Shown: positions 41,264-50,463, counted from the stretch's first letter. The stretch is 64,000 nucleotides of DNA from Sphaerisporangium fuscum (GCF_018531465.1 NZ_JAHDTF010000030.1:79869-143868); one strand, 5' to 3'. Notes: generated from the sequence alone by a model not told the origin. Numbers and translations are program-made.

Positions 41264-42376
41264 GTGGCTGACATCGAGATTCCCGCTGAACTCAAGCCCG
41301 CGGACGGCCGTTTCGGCTGTGGGCCTTCGAAAGTACGTCCCGAGCAGCTGGCCGCCCTGGCCGACGCCGGCGCGAGCGTGATGGGCACCTCCCACCGCCA
41401 GAAGCCGGTGAAGAACCTGGTCCGCCGGGTCCGCGAGGGGCTCACCGAGCTGTTCTCCCTCCCCGAGGGGTACGAAGTGGTGCTCGGCAACGGCGGCACC
41501 ACCGCGTTCTGGGACATCGCGGCCTTCGGGCTCATCAGGGAGAAGTCCCAGCACCTCCACTTCGGCGAGTTCTCGTCGAAGTTCGCCGCCGTGGCGAAGA
41601 AGGCGCCGTGGCTGGCGGAGCCGAGCGTGATCAAGTCCGAGGTGGGAAGCCACCCGCAGCCGGTGACCGAGGCCGGCGTCGACGTCTACGCGCTCACGCA
41701 CAACGAGACCTCCACCGGCGTCGCCATGCCGATCAAGCGGGTCGGCGACGACGACTCGCTGGTGCTGGTCGACGCCACCTCGGGAGCGGGCGGCCTGCCC
41801 GTCGAGGCGGGCGAGTTCGACGTCTACTACTTCGCGCCGCAGAAGAGCTTCGCCTCCGACGGCGGCCTGTGGATCGGCCTGTTCTCGCCGCGCGCCCTCG
41901 CCCGGGTGAACGAGATCGCCGCCACCGACCGGTTCGTCCCCGAGTTCTTCAGCCTGCCGACGGCGATCGACAACTCGGTCAAGGACCAGACCTACAACAC
42001 CCCGGCCGTGGCCACGCTGTTCCTGCTGGCCGACCAGCTCGACTGGATGAACGGCAACGGCGGCCTGGCCTGGACCACCGCCCGTACGGCCGACTCGGCC
42101 TCCCGGCTCTACACCTGGGCCGAGAAGACCTCCTACACCACGCCGTTCGTCGCCGACCCGGCCCAGCGGTCCAACGTCGTCGGCACGATCGACTTCGCCG
42201 ACTCGGTGGACGCGGCGGAGGTCGCCAAGGTGCTGCGGGCCAACGGCATCGTCGACACCGAGCCGTACCGCAAGCTCGGCCGCAACCAGCTGCGCATCGC
42301 GATGTTCCCGGCGATCGACCCGGCCGACATCGAGGCGCTGACGGCCTGCGTCGACCACGTGGTCGAGCGCCTCTAG
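41264..42376 (+). CDS. serC: phosphoserine aminotransferase
   Basis: This 370-aa PLP enzyme converts 3-phosphohydroxypyruvate to phosphoserine in serine synthesis. It shows FGCGPSKVRPEQL, MGTSHRQKPV, GNGGTTAFWD, the PLP Lys in YYFAPQKSFASDGG, HNETSTGV and LGRNQLRIAMFP, in the actinobacterial long form. The GTG at 41264 lacks a Shine-Dalgarno and sits seven bases after TACGCT, suggesting a leaderless message. It is convergent with the BlaI-type gene across a shared terminator. Confidence 0.93.
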   Translation: MADIEIPAELKPADGRFGCGPSKVRPEQLAALADAGASVMGTSHRQKPVKNLVRRVREGLTELFSLPEGYEVVLGNGGTTAFWDIAAFGLIREKSQHLHFGEFSSKFAAVAKKAPWLAEPSVIKSEVGSHPQPVTEAGVDVYALTHNETSTGVAMPIKRVGDDDSLVLVDATSGAGGLPVEAGEFDVYYFAPQKSFASDGGLWIGLFSPRALARVNEIAATDRFVPEFFSLPTAIDNSVKDQTYNTPAVATLFLLADQLDWMNGNGGLAWTTARTADSASRLYTWAEKTSYTTPFVADPAQRSNVVGTIDFADSVDAAEVAKVLRANGIVDTEPYRKLGRNQLRIAMFPAIDPADIEALTACVDHVVERL

Positions 42377-42392
42377 GTAGAGGTGCCCGCCA

Positions 42393-42431
42393 GGCGGCGT
42401 GAGAGACCGGCTCCCGGCCTTTCACGCCGCC
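42393..42431. terminator. bidirectional terminator after serC
   Basis: GGCGGCGTGA/TCACGCCGCC with an inner CCGG/CCGG pairing lies between the convergent serC and BlaI-type genes. Confidence 0.75.
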
Positions 42432-42437
42432 GGTGGC

Positions 42438-42860
42438 TCATGAGGGCGGCTGCACCCAGCCGGGCCCTCCGACGGGCCTGTGCCCCTCGGTGCGGCGGGC
42501 CAGCTCCTCCAGCAGGCGCAGGGCGTCGTCGATGTCGACGCTCTGCGCGAAGCACGACAGCACGGGGGCCCGGTCGGGGCTCTCGGCGAGCGCCTCCAGC
42601 ATGACGGCCGTGACGTGCTCGTCGCGGGAGCGCCGGGCGGCGTAGCGGAAGGCCTTGCGGTCGGACGTGCGGCTCAGCAGTTCTTTGCGTACCAGGCGCT
42701 CGGCGACGGTCTGCACCGTGGTGTAGGCGAGTGCCTTGTCGCCGTCGGCGTTGAGCCTTTGCTGCAGCTCGCGGACGAGGAGTGGGTGCGGGGAATCCCA
42801 GAGCACCTCCATGATGGCGCGCTCCAGCGATCCCAGGTTGTTCACCCGGCCATTGTCCAC
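42438..42860 (-). CDS. BlaI/MecI/CopY-family repressor
   Basis: This 140-aa winged-helix protein has LGSLERAIMEVLWDSPHPLLV, AYTTVQTVAERLVRKELLSR and the dimerisation region ending LRLLEELARRTEG. Family members repress beta-lactamase, mecA or stress genes and are inactivated by a BlaR1-type protease. No BlaR1-like protein is adjacent, although a rhomboid protease gene lies 68 bp upstream on the same strand. The start may be GTG 42860 or GTG 42845; neither has a strong ribosome-binding site. Confidence 0.8.
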   Translation of the reverse strand: MDNGRVNNLGSLERAIMEVLWDSPHPLLVRELQQRLNADGDKALAYTTVQTVAERLVRKELLSRTSDRKAFRYAARRSRDEHVTAVMLEALAESPDRAPVLSCFAQSVDIDDALRLLEELARRTEGHRPVGGPGWVQPPS

Positions 42861-42928
42861 CAGCCGGACCCGCCGCGCCTAGTGAAGATCGTCGCCTGGT
42901 GGTTTCGTCCCTCGATGGTGCTTTCGGC

Positions 42929-43570
42929 TCAGCGCAGCGCCGCCGCGCGCCTGCGGCGCCGCAGCGTCCACGCGGCGAGCACGCCGCCGATCAGGCCGAA
43001 CAGGTGTCCCTGCCAGGAGATGCCGGGCTGGCCGGGCAGCACGCCCCAGATGAGCGAGTAGTAGAGCACGGCGACCCCGATGCCGAGCGCGATGTCGAGC
43101 AGGTGCCGGTCGAACAGGCCGCGCGTCACGACGTACCCGAAGTAGCCGAACACCAGCCCGCTCGCGCCCACGGTCAGCCCGGGCGGGCTGAGGAACCACA
43201 CCCCCAGCCCGCTGACGATCACGATGATGAGGCTCGCCACGAAGAACCGCCCGAGCCCGCGCAGGGCGGCCAGGAAGCCCAGGATCGCCAGTGGCACCGT
43301 GTTGGCCATCAGGTGGGCGAAGCCGGCGTGCAGGAACGGCGCGATCAGGATGCCGGTCAGGCCGCTCACGTCGTGGGAGACGATGCCGTACTGGTCGAGG
43401 TCGGCCGGGAGGATGTAGTCGGCGATCTCGACCGCCCATTCGACGGCCACCAGCAGGGAGACGACGATCGCGGCCCCGAGCGCGCCGGTGACCAGGCCGA
43501 CCACGCGCCGTTTGACCGCCTCGCCCGAGGGTCGCCGGGCGGATGTCACTCCGGTCGCGTACTCGCTCAT
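42929..43570 (-). CDS. rhomboid-family intramembrane serine protease
   Basis: This 213-aa membrane protein has about six helices. The active-site Ser137 is in VGASGLVFGY and His189 in WQGHLFGLIGG, with the accessory HAGFAHLMAN motif (His86, Asn90). Rhomboids cleave single-pass membrane proteins within the bilayer. The ATG at 43570 has GGAGAACG upstream. Its neighbours are the BlaI-type repressor (downstream, same strand) and the enoyl-CoA hydratase terminator region upstream. Confidence 0.9.
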   Translation of the reverse strand: MSEYATGVTSARRPSGEAVKRRVVGLVTGALGAAIVVSLLVAVEWAVEIADYILPADLDQYGIVSHDVSGLTGILIAPFLHAGFAHLMANTVPLAILGFLAALRGLGRFFVASLIIVIVSGLGVWFLSPPGLTVGASGLVFGYFGYVVTRGLFDRHLLDIALGIGVAVLYYSLIWGVLPGQPGISWQGHLFGLIGGVLAAWTLRRRRRAAALR

Positions 43571-43660
43571 CGTTCTCCTCAGGTGACGGCCCCCGAAGGT
43601 GCTTTGCCCTCCCTTTACCGTACGTAGGAGTGGTTTAACCCGCGATTTCCCTCAGGACGC

Positions 43661-43703
43661 GAAAAAGGCGCATGTTGCCCGCGACCACGGGCAACATGCG
43701 CCT
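43661..43703 (-). terminator. terminator of the enoyl-CoA hydratase gene
   Basis: A 16-bp stem AGGCGCATGTTGCCCG/CGGGCAACATGCGCCT with a TTTTTC tail on the minus strand lies 26 bp after the stop at 43730. Confidence 0.85.
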
Positions 43704-43729
43704 CCCACTCACCTAGAGGCGGCGCTGGC

Positions 43730-44494
43730 TCACTCCCCCGCCCACTTCGGCGGACGCTTCTCGGCGAAGGCCGCCGCGCCCTCCATGGCGTCCTTCGAGC
43801 CGAAGACCGGATTGATGATCTCGCCCTGCCGCCGGAACATCTCCTGCCGGGACCAGTCGGCCGATTCGACGATCACCCGCTTGGTCGCGAGCAGCGCCAG
43901 CGGCGCGTTCGCCGCGATCTTCAGCGCCAGCTCCTTGGCCTCCCGCAGCGCCTCGCCCGCGGGCGTGACACGGTTCACCAGGCCGAGCTCGTACAGCCGG
44001 GACGCCGGGTAGTGGTCGCCGGTGAGCGCGATCTCCATGGCGACGTGGTACGGGATGCGGCGCGGCAGCCGGATCACGCCGCCCGCCCCCGCCACCAGCC
44101 CGCGCTTGGGCTCCGGCAGGCCGAACTTCGCCTCCTCGGAGGCGACGACGATGTCACACGACAGCACCAGCTCGAAGCCCCCGGCGAGCGCGTAGCCCTC
44201 CACCGCCGCGACGATCGGCTTCTTCGGCGGGGCCTCGGTGAGGCCGCCGAGGCCCCGCCCCTCGATGACCGGGAAGTCGCCCTTCAGGAACGCCTTGAGG
44301 TCCATTCCCGCCGAGAAGGTGCCGCCCGCGCCCGTGAGCACGTACGCCGAGACGTCCTTGCGCTCCTCCAGCTCGTCCAGGGCCGCCGCCACGCCGCGCG
44401 CGACGGCGCCGTTGATGGCGTTCCTGGCCTCCGGCCGGTTGATCGTGATGACGGCGATGCCGCCGTCGACGTCGACGAGAACCTCGTCAGACAC
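43730..44494 (-). CDS. enoyl-CoA hydratase/isomerase (crotonase fold)
   Basis: This 254-aa protein has VITINRPEARNAINGAV, the oxyanion-hole region GAGGTFSAGMDLKAFLKG, AAVEGYALAGGFELVLSCDIVVA and FGLPEPKRGLVAGAGGVIRLP with the two acidic positions of hydratases partly changed (Glu in LPEPK is present). It acts on acyl-CoA thioesters. The start is GTG 44494 with GGAGGTAAGG. It lies 21 bp downstream of a short-chain dehydrogenase gene, forming a beta-oxidation-type pair. Confidence 0.9.
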   Translation of the reverse strand: MSDEVLVDVDGGIAVITINRPEARNAINGAVARGVAAALDELEERKDVSAYVLTGAGGTFSAGMDLKAFLKGDFPVIEGRGLGGLTEAPPKKPIVAAVEGYALAGGFELVLSCDIVVASEEAKFGLPEPKRGLVAGAGGVIRLPRRIPYHVAMEIALTGDHYPASRLYELGLVNRVTPAGEALREAKELALKIAANAPLALLATKRVIVESADWSRQEMFRRQGEIINPVFGSKDAMEGAAAFAEKRPPKWAGE

Positions 44495-44515
44495 CCTTAC
44501 CTCCGGTGCTCGCGG

Positions 44516-45289
44516 TTACTTGGGCTGGAAGCGGATCCCGCCGTCGAAGCGGATGACCTCGCCGTTCATGTAGTCGTTCTCGACCAGCGAGCGCACCAGG
44601 TGGGCGAACTCCGACGCGCGACCCATGCGCTTGGGGAACGGCACCGGCGCGGACAGCTTGGCCTTGAACGCCTCGGCCTCCGGCCCCGACCCGTAGATCG
44701 GCGTGTCGATGATGCCCGGGCAGATCGTGAGCACCCGGACGCCGATCGCCGCCAGGTCGCGCGCGGCGGGCAGGGTCATGCCGATGATGCCGCCCTTGGA
44801 GGCGGAGTAGGCCACCTGGCCGGTCTGGCCCTCGATGCCGGCGATCGACGCGGTGTTGATGACCACGCCGCGGGCGCCGTCGGCGTCGGCCGGCTCGGTC
44901 TTCGCCATGGCCGCCGCGCCGATGCGCATGAGGTTGAAGGTGCCGATCAGGTTGACGTCGATCACCTTGCGGTAGCTGGCGAGGTCGTGCGGCGAACCGT
45001 CGCGGCCGACCGTACGGGACGCCCAGCCGATGCCGGCGCTGTTGACGACGGCGCGAAGCGGCTTGCCGGTCGCCACGGCGGCCTCGACGGCCGCCTGCAC
45101 CGAGGCCTCGTCGGAGACGTCGGTCTGCACGAACACGCCGCCCAGCTCGTCGGCGATCGCCTTGCCCCGCTCGACGTTGAGGTCGGCGACGACGACCGTG
45201 GCGCCGGCGGCGGCGAGCTCGCGGGCCGTCGCCTCACCGAGGCCGCTGGCACCGCCAGAGATGATTGCTGCTGCTCCGTTCAGGTCCAT
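44516..45289 (-). CDS. short-chain dehydrogenase, 3-hydroxyacyl-CoA dehydrogenase type
   Basis: This 257-aa SDR has the NAD-binding IISGGASGLGEATA, VVADLNVERG (Asp, NAD preference), NSAGIG, the catalytic Ser in INTASIAGIEGQTGQ, YSASKGG (Tyr and Lys) and CPGIIDTPIYG. It resembles HSD17B10-type 3-hydroxyacyl-CoA dehydrogenases. The ATG is at 45289. The adjacent enoyl-CoA hydratase suggests consecutive steps of acyl-CoA oxidation. Confidence 0.9.
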   Translation of the reverse strand: MDLNGAAAIISGGASGLGEATARELAAAGATVVVADLNVERGKAIADELGGVFVQTDVSDEASVQAAVEAAVATGKPLRAVVNSAGIGWASRTVGRDGSPHDLASYRKVIDVNLIGTFNLMRIGAAAMAKTEPADADGARGVVINTASIAGIEGQTGQVAYSASKGGIIGMTLPAARDLAAIGVRVLTICPGIIDTPIYGSGPEAEAFKAKLSAPVPFPKRMGRASEFAHLVRSLVENDYMNGEVIRFDGGIRFQPK

Positions 45290-45337
45290 ATCCCGGACCT
45301 TAACGCGGGAACCGAATGAAGTTCTACTAGGGGTGGC

Positions 45338-45679
45338 TCAAATCTCGCCGGAGATGGCCGTGTCGACGTCGGTGTACACCTTGATACGCCGATCGAGGCC
45401 CGTGGTGCGCAGGATGCGCGCCACCGGGGCCTGCGGGGCGGCCAGCGCGACGCCGCCGCCCTCCCCCGTCGCGAGACGCCAGGCCTCGATGAGCACCGAC
45501 AGCCCGCTCGAGTCCATGAAGGACAGCCCGCCGAGATCCAGCACAAGCCGGTTGCTGTCCTGCTTGATCGCGTCACGCACCTCGTCGCGCAGGAACGGGG
45601 CGGTGAACAGATCAAGCTCACCTTCGACAGCGACGACGACGGCGTCTCCGAACGCGCGCCGCGCCAGCCGCAGCTTCAT
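45338..45679 (-). CDS. STAS-domain anti-sigma factor antagonist (first)
   Basis: This 113-aa single STAS domain has VAVEGELDLFTAPFLRDEV, the phosphorylatable Ser region LDLGGLSFMDSSGLSVLIEAW and IKVYTDVDTAISGEI. Such proteins bind RsbW-type anti-sigma kinases when unphosphorylated. I use ATG 45679 with GGAGG six bases upstream; the longer ORF to 45934 is not supported. No kinase or sigma gene is adjacent; the SpoIIE/HATPase hybrid at 34.5 kb is a possible partner. Confidence 0.88.
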   Translation of the reverse strand: MKLRLARRAFGDAVVVAVEGELDLFTAPFLRDEVRDAIKQDSNRLVLDLGGLSFMDSSGLSVLIEAWRLATGEGGGVALAAPQAPVARILRTTGLDRRIKVYTDVDTAISGEI

Positions 45680-45792
45680 GTGGAACCTCCTCGCGCGCCC
45701 CACTTTACTGGTCGACCCGGGGAGCGGAAGGTTCGCCACCAGAAGATCGGGCCGATTCCTCCCAGGTGGGGGCCGAGAGTACGCGTACAGGC

Positions 45793-46545
45793 TCAGTGCG
45801 ACCGCTCGGCCACCGCGAATCCGTACGGCAATTCCAGGCGGTGGGCGGCGAGAAGGTCGGGGTCGGCGAGGATGTCGCGCGTCGGCGCGTCGGCCGCGAT
45901 CACGCCCCCGGACAGGATGAGCGAGCGCTCGCACAGCTCCAGGGCGTACGGCAGGTCGTGGGTGACCATGAGCACGGTGACGTCCAGCGAGCGCAGGATC
46001 TCGGCGAGCTCACGCCGCGAGGCGGGGTCGAGGTTCGACGACGGCTCGTCCAGCACGAGGATCTCGGGCCGCATCGCGAGCACGGTGGCGACGGCGACCC
46101 GGCGCCGCTGCCCGAACGACAGATGGTGCGGCGGCCGGTCGATCACGTCGGGCAGGCCCACCCGGTCGAGCGCCTCCCTGACCCGGAGCTCCAGCTCCGG
46201 GCCGCGCACGCCGAGGTTGGCCGGACCGAACGCGACGTCCTCGCGGACCGTCGGCATGAACAGCTGGTCGTCGGGGTCCTGGAACACCAGCCCTACACGC
46301 CGCCGGATCTCGCCCAGCGTGTTCTTGCGCACCGGCAGGCCCGCGACCTCCACCGAGCCGTGCCCGCCGGTCAGGATGCCGTTGAGGTGCATGACGAGAG
46401 TGGTCTTGCCCGCGCCGTTCGGTCCGAGCAGGGCCACGCGCTCGCCGCGCTCGATGGTCAGGTCGACGCCGAACAGCGCCTGCGTGCCGTCGGGATAGGC
46501 GTAGGCCAGCTCGCTGACGCGCAGGGAAGGCGGGTTGGTGCTCAA
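45793..46545 (-). CDS. cbiO: cobalt/nickel ECF transporter ATPase
   Basis: This 250-aa ABC ATPase has Walker A (LLGPNGAGKTTL), the Q-loop VFQDPDDQLFMPTV typical of CbiO/EcfA, the signature LSFGQRRRVAVA, Walker B (ILVLDEPSSNLDP) and THDLPYALE. It energises metal uptake. The start is TTG 46545, overlapping the cbiQ stop as TTGA, with CTGGAGC upstream. It is the last gene of the transporter operon. Confidence 0.9.
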   Translation of the reverse strand: MSTNPPSLRVSELAYAYPDGTQALFGVDLTIERGERVALLGPNGAGKTTLVMHLNGILTGGHGSVEVAGLPVRKNTLGEIRRRVGLVFQDPDDQLFMPTVREDVAFGPANLGVRGPELELRVREALDRVGLPDVIDRPPHHLSFGQRRRVAVATVLAMRPEILVLDEPSSNLDPASRRELAEILRSLDVTVLMVTHDLPYALELCERSLILSGGVIAADAPTRDILADPDLLAAHRLELPYGFAVAERSH

Positions 46546-47306
46546 AGGACGCTCCAGGAAAGGACGGCGGTCGCCAGCGCCGCGGCGGGCAGGAGCGCGG
46601 CGGTGGCCCAGTCGGCCCCCGACGCGCTCAGATCATGGATGACCGGCATCGAGCCGTTGTACCCCCTGCTCAGCATCGCCAGGTGGACCCGTTCGCCGCG
46701 TTCGTAGGAGCGGATGAACAGCGCGCCCGCCGACTTGGCGATGACGGGCAGGTGGCGCACGTCGCGGGCGACGAAGCCGCGGGCCTCGCGAGCGACCCGC
46801 ATGCGGCGCATCTCGTCGAGGATGACGTCCATGTAACGCAGCATGAACATCGCGATCTGCACCAGCAGCGGCGGCAGGCGCAGGCGCTGCGCGCCGAGCA
46901 GCATCATGCGCGGCTCGGTCGTGGCGGCCAGCAGAATGCTCGCCACGACGCCGAGGGTGGCCTTGGCGAGGATGTTCCACGCGGCCCACAGGCCCTCGGC
47001 GCTGAGCGACAGCCCCAGCACCTCGACGCGCTCGCCCAGCCCGATGACCGGCAGCACGACGGCGAAGACGACGAAGGGGATCTCGATCACCATGCGGCGC
47101 AGCACGAACGCCGCCGGGATCCGGGCGAGGGCGGCGACCGCCGCGAGCAGCAGGACGTAGACCCCGAAGGCCCAGAAGGCGTCCCTCGGGGTCGCGACGA
47201 CGACCACCGCGAAGGCCGCCACGGCGGGCAGCTTGCACTGTGGCGGCAGGCGGTGGACGACGGTGTCGCCCGGCCGGTACAGCTCGTGGTGGTGTCCGGC
47301 GCCCAT
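46542..47306 (-). CDS. cbiQ: cobalt/nickel ECF transporter transmembrane subunit
   Basis: This 254-aa T-component has about five to six helices and the two Ala-Arg-Gly-type coupling motifs: REARGFVARDVRHLP and LAMLSRGYNGSMP, which contact the ATPase. HRLPPQCKLPAVAAFAVVVV is at the N-terminus. It lies between cbiM and cbiO; its ATG directly follows the cbiM TAA, and its stop overlaps cbiO. Confidence 0.9.
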   Translation of the reverse strand: MGAGHHHELYRPGDTVVHRLPPQCKLPAVAAFAVVVVATPRDAFWAFGVYVLLLAAVAALARIPAAFVLRRMVIEIPFVVFAVVLPVIGLGERVEVLGLSLSAEGLWAAWNILAKATLGVVASILLAATTEPRMMLLGAQRLRLPPLLVQIAMFMLRYMDVILDEMRRMRVAREARGFVARDVRHLPVIAKSAGALFIRSYERGERVHLAMLSRGYNGSMPVIHDLSASGADWATAALLPAAALATAVLSWSVL

Positions 47307-48353
47307 TTAGACGTGCGCCCGTTCCTGGTCGCGGTTGCGGCGCCGTACCGCGTAGAAGATCGCGCCACCGGCCACGACGGTGATGCCGACACCCGCGACC
47401 CCGGCGACGCCGACCGCCAGGCGCTCGTTGCCGATGCCCTTGACGCCGTAGTCGGCCAGCGGCGAGCCGTTCATCGCGTGGCCCTTCTCGTTGACGTCGA
47501 GGCCCTTGTCGCCCGCGACCTTCTCAAGGCCGTCGGGGCTGCTGGAGGCGTAGAAGGAGACGAAGCCGGCGAGGAGCACCGCGACCAGCGCGCCGCCGAT
47601 CAGCAGCGGGCGGGCGCTGCGCGCCGGGGCCGGGGCCGGGGCCGGAGCCGGGGTCGAGGCGACCTCGCTGGTGGTGCCGTCGGCCGAGCGCAGCACCAGC
47701 GGGGCGGTCAGGCCCCGCGCGCCGTACACCAGGTCGGGGCGCACGGCCAGCACGCTGCTCACGGTCAGCGCCGTGATCACGCCCTCGCCGATGCCGATCA
47801 GGACGTGCACGCCGCCCATGGCGACCGCCACGGACGAGACGTCGATGGGGGCGGTGCCGCCGATCCAGAACAGCACCGTGAAGATCAGCGCGGCCACCGG
47901 GACGGAGATGACGGCGCCGGCGAAGGCGGCCACGGGGATGATCGCCCGGCCGCGCGGGACGGCGCGCACGACGAGCCGGAACACCGCCCAGCCGACCGCC
48001 GCGGTCACGATCGCCATCAGGCTGATGTTGACGCCGAGCGCGGTCAGGCCGCCGTCGGCGAAGAAGAAGCCTTGGACGAGCAACACCACGGCGACGCACA
48101 GGACGGCTGTGTATGGGCCGACCAAGACCGCGGCGAGCGTGCCGCCGAGCAGGTGGCCGCTGGTGCCGGCCGCCACGGGGAAGTTGAGCATCTGGACGGC
48201 GAAGATGAAGGCCGCCACCAGGCCCGCCATGGGCGCGGTGCGGTCGTCGAGCTCGCGCCGCGCGCCGCGGAGGCAGACGCCGAGGCCGGCGGCCGCGAAC
48301 GCACCGGCGGCGATAGAGACCGGCGCGTTGAAGAAACCATCTGGTACGTGCAC
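47307..48353 (-). CDS. cbiM: cobalt/nickel ECF substrate-binding subunit CbiM fused to CbiN-like domain
   Basis: This 348-aa protein begins with the conserved metal-binding N-terminus (HVPDGF; His2 is needed for Co/Ni), contains the six- to seven-helix CbiM core (LNFPVAAGTSGHLLGGTLAA, GLTALGVNI, MGGVHVLIGIGEG) and, after an Ala/Pro linker (about 230-245), a two-helix CbiN/NikN-like domain with an outer loop (GLEKVAGDKGLDVNEKG, LADYGVKG). The start is GTG 48353 with GGAGG upstream. The metal (cobalt or nickel) cannot be decided from sequence. Confidence 0.88.
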   Translation of the reverse strand: MHVPDGFFNAPVSIAAGAFAAAGLGVCLRGARRELDDRTAPMAGLVAAFIFAVQMLNFPVAAGTSGHLLGGTLAAVLVGPYTAVLCVAVVLLVQGFFFADGGLTALGVNISLMAIVTAAVGWAVFRLVVRAVPRGRAIIPVAAFAGAVISVPVAALIFTVLFWIGGTAPIDVSSVAVAMGGVHVLIGIGEGVITALTVSSVLAVRPDLVYGARGLTAPLVLRSADGTTSEVASTPAPAPAPAPARSARPLLIGGALVAVLLAGFVSFYASSSPDGLEKVAGDKGLDVNEKGHAMNGSPLADYGVKGIGNERLAVGVAGVAGVGITVVAGGAIFYAVRRRNRDQERAHV

Positions 48354-48383
48354 CAGGAGCCTCCGATGGATCGACTTGTGCCA

Positions 48384-48411
48384 ACTCTAGGCCATCGGCT
48401 TGTAGGTGCAA
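48384..48411 (-). promoter_or_regulatory. cbiM promoter with embedded palindrome
   Basis: TTGCAC (48411-48406), a 16-bp spacer and TAGAGT (48389-48384) form a candidate promoter. The -35 lies within CTTG-N6-CAAG (48399-48412), a possible metal-regulator site. The leader is too short for a cobalamin riboswitch and shows no B12-box. Confidence 0.45.
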
Positions 48412-48519
48412 GAGAGTGGCAGTAACGGATGATTCGCTGGGGTATGCGCACCCCGGGGATAGGGGGAAGGGACACCCCTGCACTCCGGAAGAACCAGGGG
48501 TCGCCCTGGGGGAACGGCC

Positions 48520-50331
48520 TCAGCGGTGGATGCGGATCGTGCGGCGGACCACGGACCTGGGGCTGCGGGAGCGGACCGTGACGACGAGCTTGCGCCGGAC
48601 CTTGGACGCCCGCGCCAGCGCCGTCCAGCGCCGCCGCCCCCGCCACCAGGCCACGCCCGGTCCGAGCTTGGCGATCTCGGCCTCCCCCACCTGGACGGGG
48701 TAGCGCACCGGCGGCCCGCCGAGGTTGAGCTCCAGCGCCGCCTCCCACGTGCCGGGGACGTCGAGCGTGGCCGTGGCCGTGAACCGGGTGTCGCCGACGG
48801 CGGAGGCGGGCGTACGGCGCTCGCTGCCCGTGGAGCGTTCCCGCCAGACCACCTGCCGGACGCAGCGCGCGGCCGGGATGTCCTCCCCGGCGGTGACCGT
48901 TCCCTCGATGGTCAAGGTGCCCTTGCCGCTCCAGGCGGCGTGGGTCAGGCGCACGGCGCCGGGGACGGACGCGACGTACCCGCCGACGTCGATGCTGAGG
49001 TTGCCGTGGGGGCGCGTGAGGTAGGGGACGGCGACGGCCGAGGTGAGACGCGGCCCGGGAGGGGTGACGCCGGGATCGCGATCGGCGCCGAACCTCGCCA
49101 CCCGGCGTACCCCCTCGCACGCGATCACGACGTACATGTCCCAGACGCCGGGGGGCAGCCGCGACACCTCGACACCGCCCGCGAAGACGTCGGCGACGCA
49201 GGTCACCGGCACCCTGCGCTCGGCAGCGCTGGAACGCTCACGAAGCAGCAGTCCGACCGTGACGCCGTTCCAGGAGTCGCTGAGCGAGGCGCGGCCGGAC
49301 ACCTGCAGCCGGTCGCCCGCCCATTCGAGCCCGGTGAGGCGGCGGTGGATCTCGGCCGCCTCGACGCGCGCCAGCCGTACCAGCCTGTCGACGTCGCCGA
49401 GCGAGGCCGCCCGCAGCCGGTCGATCGGACGCAGCCGGTCGAGGACGCCGTCGGTCAGCCAGGTGGCGCACATCTCGGAGATCTCGCGGACGATCGCGGG
49501 CCGCGCGGCCGGGTCGGCCGTCAGGAACGGCGTGCCGAGCTGGCCGAGGATGTCGAAACGGAAGTGCCGCCGCAGGAGGTGGTCGCGCAGCGGTCCGGCG
49601 GGGATGTGGCGGAGCATGAGCTCGATCGGCGTGCGGATCATCCGTAACCAGGCCAGCGGGTCGCGTCCGCCGGGCTGCTGGGTGAGGCTGCTGCCGTCGG
49701 GGCGCGCCACCAGGTGGTAGCAGTCGTGGTCGGCGACCACGGAGATCGTCTCGGCGTGGCAGTAGGCGTGGACGGAGAAGAGGATGTCCTCGCCGACGCG
49801 CAGCGACTCGTCGAAGAGGATGCGGTGCCGCACCAGCAGCTCACGGCGGAACAGCTTGAAGCAGTGGAGGGTGTTGTAGACCGTGGTCTCGCCGAGCGGC
49901 GCGTGGTCGAGGTTCTCCCGGAACATCGAGGCGGGGACCTTGCGCCCGTGGCCCACCATCTTGCCGAGCACGATGTCGGAGCCGTTGCGGTCGGCCATCT
50001 CCACCATGCGCGGCAGAGCCTCGGGGCCGAGGTGGTCGTCGGCGTCGCAGAAGAAGACGTACCGGCCTCCCGCCCGGGCCATCGCGTGGTTGCGGGGACG
50101 GCCGGCGCCGCCCGACGCCTGCTCGTAGGTGACCCGTATCTCGGGGAACCTCGCGGCGTAGTCGGCCAGCAGGTCGCGGCTGCCGTCGGTGGATCCGTCG
50201 TCGACGACGACGATCTCCTTGCTGACGGACTGCCGGAGCAGCGAGGTCAGGCAGCGGTCGAGATAGGGGCGGCAGTTGTGGACGGGCACCACGATGCTCA
50301 CGTCGACCAGCCCATTACTTTCCGTCTTCAT
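48520..50331 (-). CDS. family 2 glycosyltransferase with C-terminal beta domains
   Basis: This 603-aa protein has an N-terminal GT-A domain (about 8-240: VSIVVPVHNCRPYLDRC, VVDDGSTDGS, FFCDADDHLG with the DxD-type motif, GEDILFSVHAY) and a C-terminal part (about 340-600) with tandem beta-sandwich-like modules and a basic end (RSRSPRSVVRRTIRIHR). The layout resembles TarS/TagF-like wall-polymer glycosyltransferases with carbohydrate-binding or oligomerisation modules. The ATG at 50331 lacks a ribosome-binding site and follows CATAAT by eight bases. The polymer is unknown. Confidence 0.85.
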   Translation of the reverse strand: MKTESNGLVDVSIVVPVHNCRPYLDRCLTSLLRQSVSKEIVVVDDGSTDGSRDLLADYAARFPEIRVTYEQASGGAGRPRNHAMARAGGRYVFFCDADDHLGPEALPRMVEMADRNGSDIVLGKMVGHGRKVPASMFRENLDHAPLGETTVYNTLHCFKLFRRELLVRHRILFDESLRVGEDILFSVHAYCHAETISVVADHDCYHLVARPDGSSLTQQPGGRDPLAWLRMIRTPIELMLRHIPAGPLRDHLLRRHFRFDILGQLGTPFLTADPAARPAIVREISEMCATWLTDGVLDRLRPIDRLRAASLGDVDRLVRLARVEAAEIHRRLTGLEWAGDRLQVSGRASLSDSWNGVTVGLLLRERSSAAERRVPVTCVADVFAGGVEVSRLPPGVWDMYVVIACEGVRRVARFGADRDPGVTPPGPRLTSAVAVPYLTRPHGNLSIDVGGYVASVPGAVRLTHAAWSGKGTLTIEGTVTAGEDIPAARCVRQVVWRERSTGSERRTPASAVGDTRFTATATLDVPGTWEAALELNLGGPPVRYPVQVGEAEIAKLGPGVAWWRGRRRWTALARASKVRRKLVVTVRSRSPRSVVRRTIRIHR

Positions 50332-50463
50332 TACGGAACATTATGTAACCGACCACCGGCGCAATCAGCGCCTTTGCATCACCAGGAAGACCTGCTTGTT
50401 TGCCTATGGACGCTTATTGCCCTTCTGTCAGGGTAACAAGTTCGCAACAGGGAGGTGATCACA

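Noticed and set aside
48354..48519. Cobalamin riboswitch upstream of cbiM
   Set aside because: The leader is too short and no B12-box or expected stems are visible; a protein operator fits better.
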